Source: Desulfovibrionaceae bacterium (GTDB taxonomy: Bacteria; Desulfobacterota; Desulfovibrionia; Desulfovibrionales; Desulfovibrionaceae). Taken from it: a stretch of 6,170 nt of DNA. The notes under the pieces were generated by a model that was not told the DNA's origin, searched no databases, and was given only the letters and a program-made list of their open reading frames with translations. Shown piece after piece: positions 1 through 5,787 of the stretch. Numbering within the stretch: position 1 is the stretch's first letter; every line of letters starts with the position of its first letter. The DNA is taken from assembly GCA_030539415.1 (NCBI GenBank), contig JAUNSE010000111.1:1-6170 (forward strand). Reading direction: 5' to 3'. Made by a program: the position numbers and the translations under genes.

Positions 1-641
1 CGCACCTTGCGCCGCCCCGCTGTCCCGCGGTAGTCGGCCAGATCGCCCGCGCTGATGTCCAGGGCCTCGAAGAAGCGCGTCCTGAAGGGGCCGGGCTCGA
101 CCACCATCACGCGGATGCCGAGCGGGCCGACCTCCCTGCGCAGGCCGTCGGACATGCCCTCCACGGCCAGCTTGGAGGCGCCGTAGAAGGCCGAGCCCTC
201 GGAGGTGGAGAGGGCCGCGATGGAGGAGAAATTGACGATGGCGCCGCTGCGGGCGGCGCGCATGGCCGGCAGCACGCGGCGGATCATGCCGACCGTGCCG
301 AAGAAGTTGGTCTCGAACTGGCGGCGCACCTCGGCATCCGAGCATTCCTCCACGGCTCCGCGCAGGCAGTAGCCGGCATTGTTGACCAGCACGTCCAGGC
401 CGCCGAAGCGGTCCAGAGCCGCGCGCACGGCATTGTCCATGCTCTCCGGGCTGGTCACGTCCAGGGGCAGGACGAGGGCCGTCCCGGGGCAGCGCTCCGC
501 GAAGGAGGCGAGGGTTTCCGGACGCCTGGCCGTGACGGCGCAGCAGTCGCCCCTGGCGAGGACGGCTTCGGCCAGGGCCCGTCCAAGGCCGGACGAGCAG
601 CCGGTGACAAGCCAGCTTCTGCGCTCTTTTTCAGTGTTCAT
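1..641 (-). CDS. Classical short-chain dehydrogenase/reductase (C-terminus beyond window)
   Basis: This is an NAD(P)-dependent cytoplasmic oxidoreductase of the classical SDR family, probably acting on an alcohol or ketone; the substrate cannot be read. The visible 213 residues contain every hallmark: the nucleotide-binding loop TGCSSGLG (13-20), the acidic end of beta-3 in LDVT (60-63), NNAG (87-90), catalytic Asn112, Ser140, Tyr153 and Lys157 (YGASK), and the PGPFRTRF segment (183-190). That last segment and the following DY region recall the 17-beta-hydroxysteroid-dehydrogenase-like SDRs (about 270-280 residues), so roughly 60 residues are probably missing to the left. The ATG start has AAGGAG 8 bases upstream (650-655 on the opposite strand). 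It is the last visible gene of the minus-strand series, 111 bp after the esterase, and two strong hairpins fill that gap. Family certain; function open. Confidence 0.93.
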   Translation of the reverse strand, partial: MNTEKERRSWLVTGCSSGLGRALAEAVLARGDCCAVTARRPETLASFAERCPGTALVLPLDVTSPESMDNAVRAALDRFGGLDVLVNNAGYCLRGAVEECSDAEVRRQFETNFFGTVGMIRRVLPAMRAARSGAIVNFSSIAALSTSEGSAFYGASKLAVEGMSDGLRREVGPLGIRVMVVEPGPFRTRFFEALDISAGDLADYRGTAGRRKV

Positions 642-662
642 GGTCTGTTCTCCTTTTTGGAT

Positions 663-690
663 GCGGGCCGCGCCCTGAGGCGCGGTCCGC
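663..690. repeat. GC-rich hairpin A before the SDR gene
   Basis: An inverted repeat with 12-base arms (663-674 and 679-690) around a 4-base CTGA loop. Eleven pairs are Watson-Crick and one is imperfect (G·U on the plus strand, A·C in the minus transcript). It lies a few bases upstream of the SDR ribosome site and directly abuts hairpin B. No U-tract follows in the minus transcript, so it is not a standard terminator. It could modulate translation or mRNA stability. Confidence 0.6.
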
Positions 691-720
691 GGGCCGGGAC
701 GTTCCGGACGTTCCCGGCCC
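691..720. repeat. GC-rich hairpin B before the SDR gene
   Basis: An inverted repeat: arm 691-702 pairs with 708-720 around the loop TCCGG, giving 12 pairs with a single bulged T at 712. The outer GGGCCGGGA/TCCCGGCCC alone is a perfect 9-bp stem. It touches hairpin A with no base between them, so the esterase-SDR spacer is mostly folded RNA. No U-tract follows in either direction. Confidence 0.6.
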
Positions 721-752
721 GGGAAAGATTCGCGGGCTTTTGACGCGCAGGG

Positions 753-1868
753 CTAGTCGAGCTTCTTTTCGTGCAGCCAGGCGGCCATGTGCGCGGCGAT
801 TTCGTGATTGTTCAGGTCCGAGAAGGGAAAGTGCGTGTTGCCGCGTATTCCCTGCTCGGGCAGATGCACCACCGCGGCGTCGCCGCCGTGGCGGTTGACG
901 GCCTCGGCCCAGAGGCGCGCCATGGCCAGGCGCGTGCGCCAGGCGTCCGTGTTGGGATTGTCGGAGCGGGTTTCGGGAATGAAATCGCCATAGTAGATGA
1001 TGATCGGCACGCGGGTGAGGCGCAGAAAGTCGTCCAGGGGAACGGTACTGGCCGCAAGCGGCCCGTCGCTGCCCTCGATGGGCGCCGGAGCCTCGCCCTC
1101 AGGGAAGACGAAGTTGCTGCCGGGCTCGAAGGCCACCACGCCCTTCACCTGCGGATTCTTGATGACCGCAAGCCAGCCTGGGCCGCCGCCCTGGGAATGG
1201 GTGACCAGAATGCCCGCTCCTATGCGGTCGAAGACGGCCGAAACGGCCGAGGCGGACAGATCCGCGTCAAAGGGGCCGGTATTGGGCGTCATCTGGCGGA
1301 AGTACTGGTTGAGGGACTCGGCATCGCGCGGAAACTGCACGCCCTCGAAATAGTCCGGCCACACGCCCACGCGGAAGCGTCCGAACCAGAACTGATCGTC
1401 CGTGGCCGCCGGAGCCGTCTGCGCCACCGTGCCGCGGCCGGCATCGCCCCGGCGCGGCTGGTCCAGCAGGTACACCCCGTAGCCCATGCGCAGGAAGAGG
1501 TTCTGGAAGCCCTCGCGGCCGTCCGGCGTGCTCTCCCAGGTGCGTCTGGACTGGCCCGCGCCGTGCAGGAAGACCAGGGGCATGGGCCGCGCGTTCACCG
1601 GCGTCTGCCAGATGACGTCGCAGTGATCCCCGTGCAGGGTCTGGCCGGCCGGATTCAGCGGGTCGGCCGGGTTGAATGTGCCGGGAGCGGTGACGACCGT
1701 CCCTCCCGCGGAAAAGGCGCCCTGCGCCGCGATGACCAGGGGGCCCTCGTCCATGCGCGGCTCTCCCGCGAAGGCGGGCTGCGCCTGCAGGGCCAGGGTC
1801 AGGGCAAGCGCCAGTCCGATGCGGACCGAAAGACCGCGCCCTGAAAGGAAGCTGTGCGTGCTGTTCAT
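753..1868 (-). CDS. Exported alpha/beta hydrolase of the esterase 713 type
   Basis: A secreted or periplasmic serine hydrolase, 371 residues from the ATG at 1868. Residues 1-34 form a Sec signal: basic n-region, the run IGLALALTLAL, and AFA before the likely cleavage at 34/35. The mature part matches, from memory, the Alcaligenes esterase 713 family through LVFLHGAGQ (98-106, oxyanion loop), TWESTPDG (110-117), the QFP segment, THSQGG (nucleophile Ser225), FEPG (Glu248), and GNTHFPFSDLNN (His346). Esterase 713 uses a Ser-Glu-His triad, and the Ser-Glu spacing here (23) is close to its 24. The nucleophile elbow is THSQGG, with Thr instead of the usual first Gly. A GTG at 1877 would add three residues; the ATG is preferred because GAGG sits 8 bases upstream. 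It is 35 bp after the preceding hydrolase gene. An ester substrate is likely but unidentified. Confidence 0.92.
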   Translation of the reverse strand: MNSTHSFLSGRGLSVRIGLALALTLALQAQPAFAGEPRMDEGPLVIAAQGAFSAGGTVVTAPGTFNPADPLNPAGQTLHGDHCDVIWQTPVNARPMPLVFLHGAGQSRRTWESTPDGREGFQNLFLRMGYGVYLLDQPRRGDAGRGTVAQTAPAATDDQFWFGRFRVGVWPDYFEGVQFPRDAESLNQYFRQMTPNTGPFDADLSASAVSAVFDRIGAGILVTHSQGGGPGWLAVIKNPQVKGVVAFEPGSNFVFPEGEAPAPIEGSDGPLAASTVPLDDFLRLTRVPIIIYYGDFIPETRSDNPNTDAWRTRLAMARLWAEAVNRHGGDAAVVHLPEQGIRGNTHFPFSDLNNHEIAAHMAAWLHEKKLD

Positions 1869-1876
1869 GTGCTGCA

Positions 1877-1880
1877 CCTC
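1877..1880 (-). promoter_or_regulatory. Ribosome site deciding the esterase start
   Basis: GAGG lies 8 bases upstream of the ATG at 1868. A stronger AAGGAG at 1893-1898 is 15 bases from the alternative GTG at 1877 and 24 from the ATG, which is too far for either. The ATG is therefore the better start; the difference is only three residues. Confidence 0.5.
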
Positions 1881-1903
1881 GTTTCTTGTTCTCCTTGTCC
1901 GGA

Positions 1904-3097
1904 TTATCTGCCCTGCGGAGCGGCCGCGCCGCCCGCCATCTTTTCAGTCCGGCTTCCGGCCATGCTGCCGGCCCGGCTGCCGGCGCGCCGCAGGGCCCGC
2001 TCCCCGGCCTCCAGGTCGAGCTGCTCCTGCCAGAAGGCCACGGCCTCCTGCATCCAGCCTTCCGCCTCGCTCCCCTCGCCCGTGCCGAAGCCGTGTCCGG
2101 CATGCTCCAGCAGCCGGAAGCGCGTCCTGATGCCGGCCCGGCTCATGGCCGAAAGTCTCTCGCGCATCACCCGCCAGTCGGCGATGGGGTCGTCCCGGCT
2201 CACCACGGCATAGGTGGGCGGATCCCCTGGCTGCCAGTCCGTGTGGCCGGTATAGCCCATGATGACGGCGGCGGGCCTGGGCGCGGGCCCGGCCCCGAAG
2301 GGCGCCGGTCCGTACGAGCCTACGGCCGCGGCCATGCGCGCCCCGGCCGAGCCGCCCCAGAGGGAATAGCCGCCCGGATCCACGCCGAGGTCTCTGGCAT
2401 GCTTCAGGATCCAGACCAGGGCATGGGCAAGATCGATGCAGGCCGTGCGGCCCGAGCCCGTGCGGTAGTGCAGGACAAAGGCGTTGAAGCCGGCATCAGC
2501 GATTTCGCAGGCAACGGGAAAGCCCTCGTGCAGCGAGCCCACATAGGCAAAGCCGCCGCCGGGGCATATCAGCGCGAAGGGCGCGCCAGGACGGCCGCGG
2601 AAGAAGAAGAGGCCCGTGGCCTCCCGGGCAGGGCCGCTCTCGTAAAAGCGGCAGAAGATGGTCCGTCCCCCGGCTCTCTCCCGTATGAGGCGGTTCAGGG
2701 CGGCCACGACAGCCTGCGGGCGCACCTGGCCGTGCCAGGGCATGAGCCGGCCGGCAAGGGCCAGCGGCAGATCGCTCGCGGCATCGGCCGGGCGCGGCAC
2801 AAGGCAGGCGCCGATGCCGGCAAAGGCCGGGTGGGACACCATGTCCCGGATGCTGTCGTCTTCTGTCAGAAAGCGCATGGGCATCTCCTGCTGCTTCGCG
2901 CGGGAATCGGTTCCCGCCGCACTGTTTCCTGCCGCGGCCTCGGCAATGGCTCCGAAAAAGCCTGCGGCGAGGCCCGCTCCGAGGCAGAGGGCGGCGGCCG
3001 CAAAGGCGCGCCGCGGAAGAAGGGGCTGGCCCGGATGCGGCTCTCCGGATGTGCCGTATGGCCCGGACCGCCCGCTAGAAGTGGGTCTCGTCCGCAT
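1904..3097 (-). CDS. Alpha/beta hydrolase (acetyl-esterase/BD-FAE-like) with Tat-like N-terminus
   Basis: A 397-residue predicted exported carboxylesterase. Arg29-Arg30 in LLPRRAFAAAALCLG precede a hydrophobic Ala/Leu/Gly stretch (31-56), resembling a twin-arginine signal with an unusually long 28-residue n-region. The catalytic domain shows CPGGGFAYVG (179-187, oxyanion loop of acyl-ester hydrolases), GGSAG with nucleophile Ser250, SRDDPIADW with the likely acid at Asp302 or Asp303, and HAGHGFG with His335. This layout fits the acetyl-xylan-esterase/BD-FAE branch of the fold. The C-terminal tail beyond about residue 362 is low-complexity with an AGSx repeat. The ATG overlaps the aldo/keto reductase stop by 23 bp and has only a weak upstream site, so translation is probably coupled to that gene. 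No other start precedes the signal; MPMRF at 72 would give a leaderless protein. Substrate unknown. Confidence 0.88.
   Translation of the reverse strand: MRTRPTSSGRSGPYGTSGEPHPGQPLLPRRAFAAAALCLGAGLAAGFFGAIAEAAAGNSAAGTDSRAKQQEMPMRFLTEDDSIRDMVSHPAFAGIGACLVPRPADAASDLPLALAGRLMPWHGQVRPQAVVAALNRLIRERAGGRTIFCRFYESGPAREATGLFFFRGRPGAPFALICPGGGFAYVGSLHEGFPVACEIADAGFNAFVLHYRTGSGRTACIDLAHALVWILKHARDLGVDPGGYSLWGGSAGARMAAAVGSYGPAPFGAGPAPRPAAVIMGYTGHTDWQPGDPPTYAVVSRDDPIADWRVMRERLSAMSRAGIRTRFRLLEHAGHGFGTGEGSEAEGWMQEAVAFWQEQLDLEAGERALRRAGSRAGSMAGSRTEKMAGGAAAPQGR
1950..1985. repeat. Three tandem 12-bp imperfect repeats in a gene tail
   Basis: Three adjacent 12-base units (1950-1961, 1962-1973, 1974-1985), each near CGGCTGCCGGCC, encode AGSR-AGSM-AGSR (residues 372-383) near the C-terminus of the Tat-like hydrolase. 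They lie outside the catalytic fold and could vary in copy number by replication slippage. Confidence 0.6.
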
Positions 3098-4037
3098 GGA
3101 TGCCGTCCAGGGCGCTGTTCAGGGCCGCGAGCTCTCCGGCAGAGAAGACAATGTCCGCCGCGGCCAGGTTCTCCTCGAGGCGCGCCATCTTCGTGGTGCC
3201 CGGAATGGGAATGACAAAGGGCCTCTGGGCGAGCTCCCAGGCCAGGACAATCTGGGCCGGGGTGGCGCCCTTCTCTTCCGCCGTCTCGCGCAGAAGGGCC
3301 AGCACGGGCTCGTTGCGGTCCATCACCTCGGGGCGGAAGCGGCCCATGAAGCCGCGGAAGTCGCCCTCGGGATAGGTCTGGCCCTTGCGATGGACGCCGG
3401 ACAGAAAGCCGTTGCCGAGCGGGCTGTAGGCCGCGAAGGCGATGCCGAGCTTCGCGCACAGGTCGAAGAGCCCCCGTTCCGGCACGCGGTACACCATGGA
3501 GTACTGATTCTCCACGGCAGCCAGGGGAAAGACGGCATGGGCGCGGACAAGATAGTCCTCGGGGGCGTTGGAAAGGCCCCAGCCCAGGATCTTGCCCTCG
3601 CGGGCGAGATCCGCCATGGTCCCGGCCACCTCCTCCGGCGCCACCTCCGGGTCCACCCGGTGCTGGTAGAGCAGATCTATATGATCCGTGGCCAGGCGCC
3701 CGAGCGAGGCCTCGACCTGGGCCCGGATGGAGGCCGGCCGGCTGTCCAGGATGTTGACGGGCTTGCCGTCCACCACCTTCTGGCCGGTGATGCCGAACTT
3801 GGTGGCCAGCACCACCCTGTTCCGCACCGGGGCCAGGGCCCGGCCCAGCAGTTCCTCGTTGGCCGTGCCGTAGACCGGGGCCGTGTCGAAGAAGGTGCAG
3901 CCGAGCTCCACGGCGCGGCGCAGAAGCCGCGTCATCTCCTCTCTGGGGGCCTGCGGCCCGTAGGCATGGTCCATGCCCATGCAGCCGAGACCAATGGCCG
4001 AGACGGCCTGACCGCTGCCGAGCGCGCGTTCCTTCAT
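3075..4037 (-). CDS. Aldo/keto reductase
   Basis: A cytoplasmic NADPH-dependent carbonyl reductase of the AKR superfamily, 320 residues, the usual length. The (beta/alpha)8 barrel tetrad is complete: Asp51 and Tyr56 in FFDTAPVYG, Lys80 in ATKFG, and His126 in LLYQHRVDP. Near the C-terminus IPGTTKMARLEEN (278-290) is the typical cofactor-phosphate-binding segment, and NQYSMVYR and AAYSPLGNGFLSG are standard barrel-strand motifs. Overall it resembles the AKR11-13-type bacterial reductases; no finer assignment is possible. The start is the ATG with GGAGG 6 bases upstream. The same frame stays open much further upstream, but that stretch is the preceding gene read out of frame. It sits 65 bp after the iron-sulfur-flavoprotein-like gene and overlaps the following hydrolase gene by 23 bp. 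The likely job is reduction of an aldehyde or ketone. Confidence 0.95.
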   Translation of the reverse strand: MKERALGSGQAVSAIGLGCMGMDHAYGPQAPREEMTRLLRRAVELGCTFFDTAPVYGTANEELLGRALAPVRNRVVLATKFGITGQKVVDGKPVNILDSRPASIRAQVEASLGRLATDHIDLLYQHRVDPEVAPEEVAGTMADLAREGKILGWGLSNAPEDYLVRAHAVFPLAAVENQYSMVYRVPERGLFDLCAKLGIAFAAYSPLGNGFLSGVHRKGQTYPEGDFRGFMGRFRPEVMDRNEPVLALLRETAEEKGATPAQIVLAWELAQRPFVIPIPGTTKMARLEENLAAADIVFSAGELAALNSALDGIHADETHF

Positions 4038-4082
4038 GATGCTCCTCCCCGCGCCTTCGCGCTGTCCGTTCTGTTCCTTTCC

Positions 4083-4102
4083 CGGCCGGCCGCGGCCGGC
4101 CG
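4083..4102. repeat. Perfect 20-bp GC-only palindrome
   Basis: Bases 4083-4102 form a perfect 20-base palindrome of only G and C, starting immediately after the TAG stop of the flavoprotein gene in the minus transcript. It contains GGCCGGCC twice around a CCGCGG centre. It can fold into a short hairpin or bind a dimeric protein. No U-tract follows, so it is not a standard terminator. Confidence 0.6.
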
Positions 4103-4639
4103 CTACCCGACGCTGCGGCCCATCATGTAGGCCTCGCGCATGACCGGCCTGCCGGCGACCTCGCCGGCTCCGTAGACGCCCTTGCCGTAAATGACGCCGC
4201 CTTCCCTCGAACCCTCGAGACACGCGGCATAGCCGCGCAGACACGCGAGCGTGCAGTCCATGACCGTCTCCGTGTCCTCGGCCGCGGTCATGATGTAGTA
4301 GAAGGTCTTGTCGCGGATGGAGCGCCAGCGGGCCACGCAGCGGTCGATGAAGGTCTTCAACTGGGCATCCACAGAATAGAAGTAGACCGGGGTCGCCAGC
4401 ACGATGACATCGGCGGCCTCGACCCTGTCCAGCAGTTCGGCCATGTCGTCCTTCAGGGCGCAGCCGCCGTGGTCCCGGCAGTGGTAGCAGGCCAGGCAGT
4501 AGCCAATCTTCTTGTCGCGCAGGTGGACGAGCTCCACCGTGTGGCCGGCCTCTTCCGCGCCGCGCGCGAACTGCTGGCAGAGGGTAGAGGAATTGCCCTT
4601 CTTTCTGGGGCTGCCGGACAGAATCAGAATCTTGCTCAT
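4103..4639 (-). CDS. NAD(P)H-dependent flavoprotein with Isf-like cysteine motif
   Basis: A cytoplasmic FMN-binding electron-transfer protein or reductase of the flavodoxin-fold FMN reductase/iron-sulfur flavoprotein group, 178 residues. Residues 3-19 (KILILSGSPRKKGNSST) are the beta-1 strand and FMN-phosphate loop. LATPVYFYSVDAQLKTFIDR (81-100) is the conserved second flavin-contact region. Between them CLACYHCRDHGGC places Cys48, 51, 54 and 60 in a C-x2-C-x2-C-x5-C pattern, the compact motif that binds a 4Fe-4S cluster in archaeal Isf. Many bacterial homologues share this motif without a proven cluster. The start is the ATG with GGAG 7 bases upstream; a longer open frame begins at 5002 but has no matching protein character. 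It lies 122 bp after the exported flavodoxin gene and 65 bp before the aldo/keto reductase. Electron donor and acceptor are unknown. Confidence 0.93.
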   Translation of the reverse strand: MSKILILSGSPRKKGNSSTLCQQFARGAEEAGHTVELVHLRDKKIGYCLACYHCRDHGGCALKDDMAELLDRVEAADVIVLATPVYFYSVDAQLKTFIDRCVARWRSIRDKTFYYIMTAAEDTETVMDCTLACLRGYAACLEGSREGGVIYGKGVYGAGEVAGRPVMREAYMMGRSVG

Positions 4640-4650
4640 TGCTTTTCTCC

Positions 4651-4674
4651 GCGGCGCGCTTTCCTTCGCGCCGC
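4651..4674. repeat. Hairpin just upstream of the flavoprotein ribosome site
   Basis: Perfect 8-bp arms (4651-4658 and 4667-4674) enclose an 8-base loop. In the minus transcript the loop reads AAGGAAAG, and the true GGAG ribosome site follows the stem directly. It may affect ribosome access or RNA stability. No U-tract follows. Confidence 0.5.
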
Positions 4675-4761
4675 ATGCTGCTTGATGGTGGGGGACAGGG
4701 CACCGGCAGCACGCTTCGGCGCTCCTCCATGACCGTTTCCGCCCCGACGGGCCTCGCGGCC

Positions 4762-5430
4762 TTACCGGATGAAGCCCAGAGCGGAGAGCCAGGCCGAGAT
4801 CCGTTCCGGCGCCTCCTCCATGCTGTTTCTGGACAGCTTGAAGCCGCGCTCGACCACGGTGGCCTTCGGCTCCAGGGCCGCTATGGTGCGGATGATGTCG
4901 GAAAAGCCGCTGCCGCCGTGGGTGACAAAGGGAATGACGGTCTTCCCGGCCAGGTCGTGCTGCTCGAAAAAGGTATACATGATCATGGGCATGTCCGCCC
5001 ACCAGTTGGGGCAGCCGACAAAGACAATGTCGTACTTGCCGATATTGCTAACCTTTTTCGCCAGCTCGGGACGGGCATTGGCCTGCTGTTCGGCATAGGC
5101 CTGATCCACCAGGGCCTTGTGATTTGTCGTGTAGGGGACCTTCGGCTCGATGCGGAAGAGATCGCCGCCGGTCATGTCGCGGATGAGCTCGGCCGCGTAC
5201 TGCGTGTTGCCCAGGACCTGCCCGTTCACCACCACGGTGCTGTTGGCCTCCTCGCGGGTCATGCTGTCCGGCCTGTCGGTCTCGGGCAGGGAGAAGTAGG
5301 CCACGAGGATGCGGCCGCCCCGCTCGCCGGGCAGGGCGGCGGCGCGGCTGCAGCCGGCGCCGAAAAGAGGGGTGCAGGCAAGCAGGGCGAGACTCTTCAG
5401 GAAGGTTCTGCGGGACGCGGCGTGAAGCAT
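4762..5430 (-). CDS. Exported flavodoxin (Flavodoxin_4-like) with Tat signal
   Basis: A 222-residue FMN protein predicted to be exported folded. SRRTFLK (6-12) is a near-perfect twin-arginine motif, followed by the hydrophobic run SLALLACTPLFGAG and Cys27, which could act as a lipobox-like attachment site although the residue at -3 is Gly. The flavodoxin domain begins at RILVAYFSLPET (40-51). Its phosphate loop carries an insertion up to VLGNTQYAAELI (72-83), as in a recognisable subfamily of exported bacterial flavodoxins (EEANSTVVVNG is typical of it). CPNWWADMPM (140-149) and VTHGGSGFSD (169-178) are the other flavin-side segments. The start is the ATG with AAGGAG 7 bases upstream. The frame is open to 5808, but the extra N-terminal stretch lacks protein-like composition and would bury the Tat signal. 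It is the first gene of the minus-strand series. It probably carries electrons to a periplasmic partner that is not identified here. Confidence 0.93.
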   Translation of the reverse strand: MLHAASRRTFLKSLALLACTPLFGAGCSRAAALPGERGGRILVAYFSLPETDRPDSMTREEANSTVVVNGQVLGNTQYAAELIRDMTGGDLFRIEPKVPYTTNHKALVDQAYAEQQANARPELAKKVSNIGKYDIVFVGCPNWWADMPMIMYTFFEQHDLAGKTVIPFVTHGGSGFSDIIRTIAALEPKATVVERGFKLSRNSMEEAPERISAWLSALGFIR

Positions 5431-5558
5431 GGCTAGTCTCCTTATATATGATCCGGGCTGGCCGGAGATCTGTCTTCTGCCGGCCGGGCCGGCGGAGGGG
5501 TATGCTGTCTGCGGCCTGACCGGCTCCCGCCAGACTGCGGGTCCGGAACTGACCGAAG

Positions 5559-5642
5559 GGAAAGGGAGGGCGGCCGCGCCCCTGCTCGCATCATGCCGTG
5601 AAGGAGGACGGGGGGCCGGACAAGGGCCGTCTCTCCCTTTCC
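5559..5642. repeat. Long imperfect inverted repeat upstream of the flavodoxin gene
   Basis: GGAAAGGGAG (5559-5568) pairs perfectly with CTCCCTTTCC (5633-5642), and CGGCC (5571-5575) with GGCCG (5625-5629). A small internal loop separates the two stems and a 49-base apical loop joins them. If the operon starts upstream of this point, it would be part of the flavodoxin leader RNA. Confidence 0.5.
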
Positions 5643-5659
5643 GCCTCTCTTGTACGTCC

Positions 5660-5697
5660 GAAGCGCCTTGCGGCTGAAGCCACAATCCGAGCGCTTC
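5660..5697. repeat. Stem-loop, possible dispersed intergenic repeat
   Basis: GAAGCGC (5660-5666) is complementary to GCGCTTC (5691-5697). A small GGC-TGAA-GCC hairpin (5672-5681) and a CGG/CCG pair lie inside. The layout resembles an extragenic palindromic repeat, but only one copy is in the window, so this is tentative. Confidence 0.3.
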
Positions 5698-5787
5698 TTT
5701 GTCCAAAACTGCCGCGCCCGAAAGACGTTCCCTGCCGCCCGGCTCATCCACGGACACGGCGGGCCTGTCCGAAGCCATGTCTCCCGA

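Noticed and set aside
663..720. The tandem hairpins as a rho-independent terminator
   Set aside because: No run of U follows in either direction; the minus transcript continues with purines into the SDR ribosome site.
771..1844. Long plus-strand frame (357 codons) opposite the esterase gene
   Set aside because: It mirrors a gene with a signal peptide, full catalytic triad and family motifs. The translation is Gly/Arg/His-rich with no recognisable domain, as expected from GC-rich antisense frames.
1267..2103. Minus-strand frame of 278 codons overlapping two hydrolase genes
   Set aside because: It is Arg/Gly/Pro-rich, straddles the end of one gene and the start of the next in another frame, and carries no motifs.
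1886..3214. Plus-strand frame of 442 codons opposite the Tat-like hydrolase
   Set aside because: Composition is biased, there are no motifs, and it spans the boundary of two well-supported minus-strand genes.
2658..4130. Plus-strand frame of 490 codons opposite the aldo/keto reductase
   Set aside because: The opposite strand encodes a complete AKR with all four catalytic residues; this frame is its antisense shadow.
3075..4730. Flavoprotein-aldo/keto reductase fusion of 551 residues
   Set aside because: The AKR frame is open upstream, but there it reads the flavoprotein gene out of frame. The AKR has its own ATG and GGAGG site at the family-typical position.
5443..5449. TATATA as the -10 box of the flavodoxin promoter
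   Set aside because: It adjoins the ribosome site, so transcription would start within or after that site, and there is no -35 match 17 bp upstream.
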